DNA of 24,413 bases from JBKBXU01 sp046313675 (GTDB taxonomy: Bacteria > Bacteroidota > Bacteroidia > Cytophagales > Cytophagaceae). A program made the position numbers and the translations under genes. How positions within the stretch are numbered: position 1 is the first letter of the stretch; each line of letters opens with the position of its first letter. The stretch spans positions 1-24,413 of the forward strand of contig JBKBXU010000025.1 in assembly GCA_046313675.1 (NCBI GenBank), in the 5' to 3' direction. The notes below the pieces were generated by a model, which was given only the letters and a program-made list of their open reading frames with translations, was not told the origin of the DNA and did not search any database. This document shows, one piece after another, positions 23,623 through 24,413 of the stretch.

Positions 23623-24413
23623 TCACTTAATCATATCAAACCCCGTATACGGCACCAAAACTTCCGGGATTTTTATTCCCTCTGCCGTTTGGTTGTTTTC
23701 CAGCAATGAAGCAACAATCCTTGGAAGCGCCAAAGCACTACCGTTGAGCGTGTGGAGCAATTGTGTTTTGCCTTCTACCTTATATCTTAATTTTAAGCGG
23801 TTTGCCTGATAGGTTTCAAAATTACTTACGGAACTCACTTCCAGCCATCGTTTTTGTGCCCCGGAGAATACTTCGAAATCAAAGGTCAGTGCAGAGGTAA
23901 AGCTCATATCCCCTCCGCAAAGCTTCAGTATCCGATACGGCAGGTTTAAAGACTTAAGAAGCATTTCTACGTGCTGCTTCATTTCTTCCAATGCCGTATA
24001 AGAATTCTCAGGTTTATGTATCTGAACAATCTCTACTTTGTCAAACTGGTGTAGTCGGTTCAATCCCCGTACATCGGCGCCCCATGAGCCGGCCTCCCGT
24101 CTGAAACAGGGGGTATATCCTGCATGTTTTACTGGAAGATCCTCTTCTTTTACGATGACGTCCCTGTACATATTGGTAATAGGAACTTCTGCCGTTGGAA
24201 TAAGATAAAGGCCGTCGGTTGGCATATGGTACATTTGCCCATCTTTATCCGGAAGTTGCCCGGTGCCAAAACCTGACTCGGCATTTATTACGATGGGTGC
24301 TTGAATTTCCAGGTATCCTGCGTCCACGGCTTTATCAAGGCAATAGCTGATAATGGCACGTTGTAGCCTGGCCCCTTTTCCTTTATAAAAAGGAAATCCT
24401 GCACCACTTACTT
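23623..24413 (-). CDS. serS: Seryl-tRNA synthetase, C-terminal part (5' cut by window edge)
   Basis: 262 residues of the class II catalytic domain; the frame is open to the window's right end and residues there (S-G-A-G-F-P-F-Y-K-G-K-G-A-R-L-Q-R-A) belong to the enzyme, so the GTG at 24327 is not the start. The N-terminal tRNA-binding coiled coil is outside. Seen: motif 1 region (Y-L-E-I-Q-A-P), G-T-G-Q-L-P, the serine-binding T-A-E-V-P loop, motif 2 F-R-R-E-A-G-S-W-G with R-G-L-N-R-L-H-Q-F-D-K-V-E, and motif 3 N-G-S-A-L-A-L-P-R with L-L-E-N-N-Q. It charges tRNA-Ser with serine. The AraC gene follows 163 bases downstream on the same strand but probably has its own promoter. Confidence 0.97.
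   Translation of the reverse strand, partial: VSGAGFPFYKGKGARLQRAIISYCLDKAVDAGYLEIQAPIVINAESGFGTGQLPDKDGQMYHMPTDGLYLIPTAEVPITNMYRDVIVKEEDLPVKHAGYTPCFRREAGSWGADVRGLNRLHQFDKVEIVQIHKPENSYTALEEMKQHVEMLLKSLNLPYRILKLCGGDMSFTSALTFDFEVFSGAQKRWLEVSSVSNFETYQANRLKLRYKVEGKTQLLHTLNGSALALPRIVASLLENNQTAEGIKIPEVLVPYTGFDMIK

Overview
The window is a stretch of a Bacteroidota chromosome, most likely from the order Cytophagales. The base composition looks to be about 40 % GC by eye. Several features point there: families almost confined to that phylum (DUF4286, DUF6498-like, 7TMR-DISM kinases, a TonB receptor with an N-terminal carboxypeptidase-regulatory domain); candidate promoter elements of the form TAnnTTTG rather than sigma70 type; weak Shine-Dalgarno sequences; and a carotenoid hydratase/glycosyltransferase pair of the kind used for polar monocyclic carotenoids. 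No rRNA, tRNA, insertion sequence, prophage or CRISPR array is visible. Most genes are ordinary chromosomal ones.

Layout. 1-1466: two tandem DUF6498-like membrane proteins (the first cut by the window edge), convergent with a DUF4286 protein. 1527-4200: a carotenoid block, made of a GT2 glycosyltransferase overlapping a CruF-type hydratase, then a MerR/B12-binding regulator of the CarH light-sensor type. 4331-6295: a 7TMR-DISM sensor histidine kinase. 6378-9487: a tight operon haaO-kynU-kmo that converts kynurenine to the quinolinate precursor, i.e. tryptophan-derived NAD synthesis or tryptophan breakdown. 9506-12895: a small lipoprotein, a small TUDOR-like protein and two secreted TPR proteins. 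12996-15392: a TonB-dependent receptor. 15486-17482 (minus strand): radA and a small outer-membrane-like protein. 17546-20988: gamma carbonic anhydrase and polA. 21342-23459 (minus strand): a protein combining an HEFGH metalloprotease motif with a barrel-like C-terminus, preceded by an AraC-type regulator. 23623-24413 (minus strand): the C-terminal part of serS.

Three features look least explained. The first is an intergenic element present twice (10169-10283 and 21023-21112) in the same orientation. Three hairpins are kept in both copies, with what look like compensatory base changes. The second is the HExxH protein at 21342-22562 with its AraC partner. The third is a CarH-like regulator beside carotenoid genes that keeps the Trp-x9-Glu-His cobalamin pocket but has Gln where Thermus CarH has the His used in the light state. 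Three start codons were moved downstream from TTG to ATG (1527, 6907, 17546). Two genes (3292, 4331) appear to use TTG because no other start is available.
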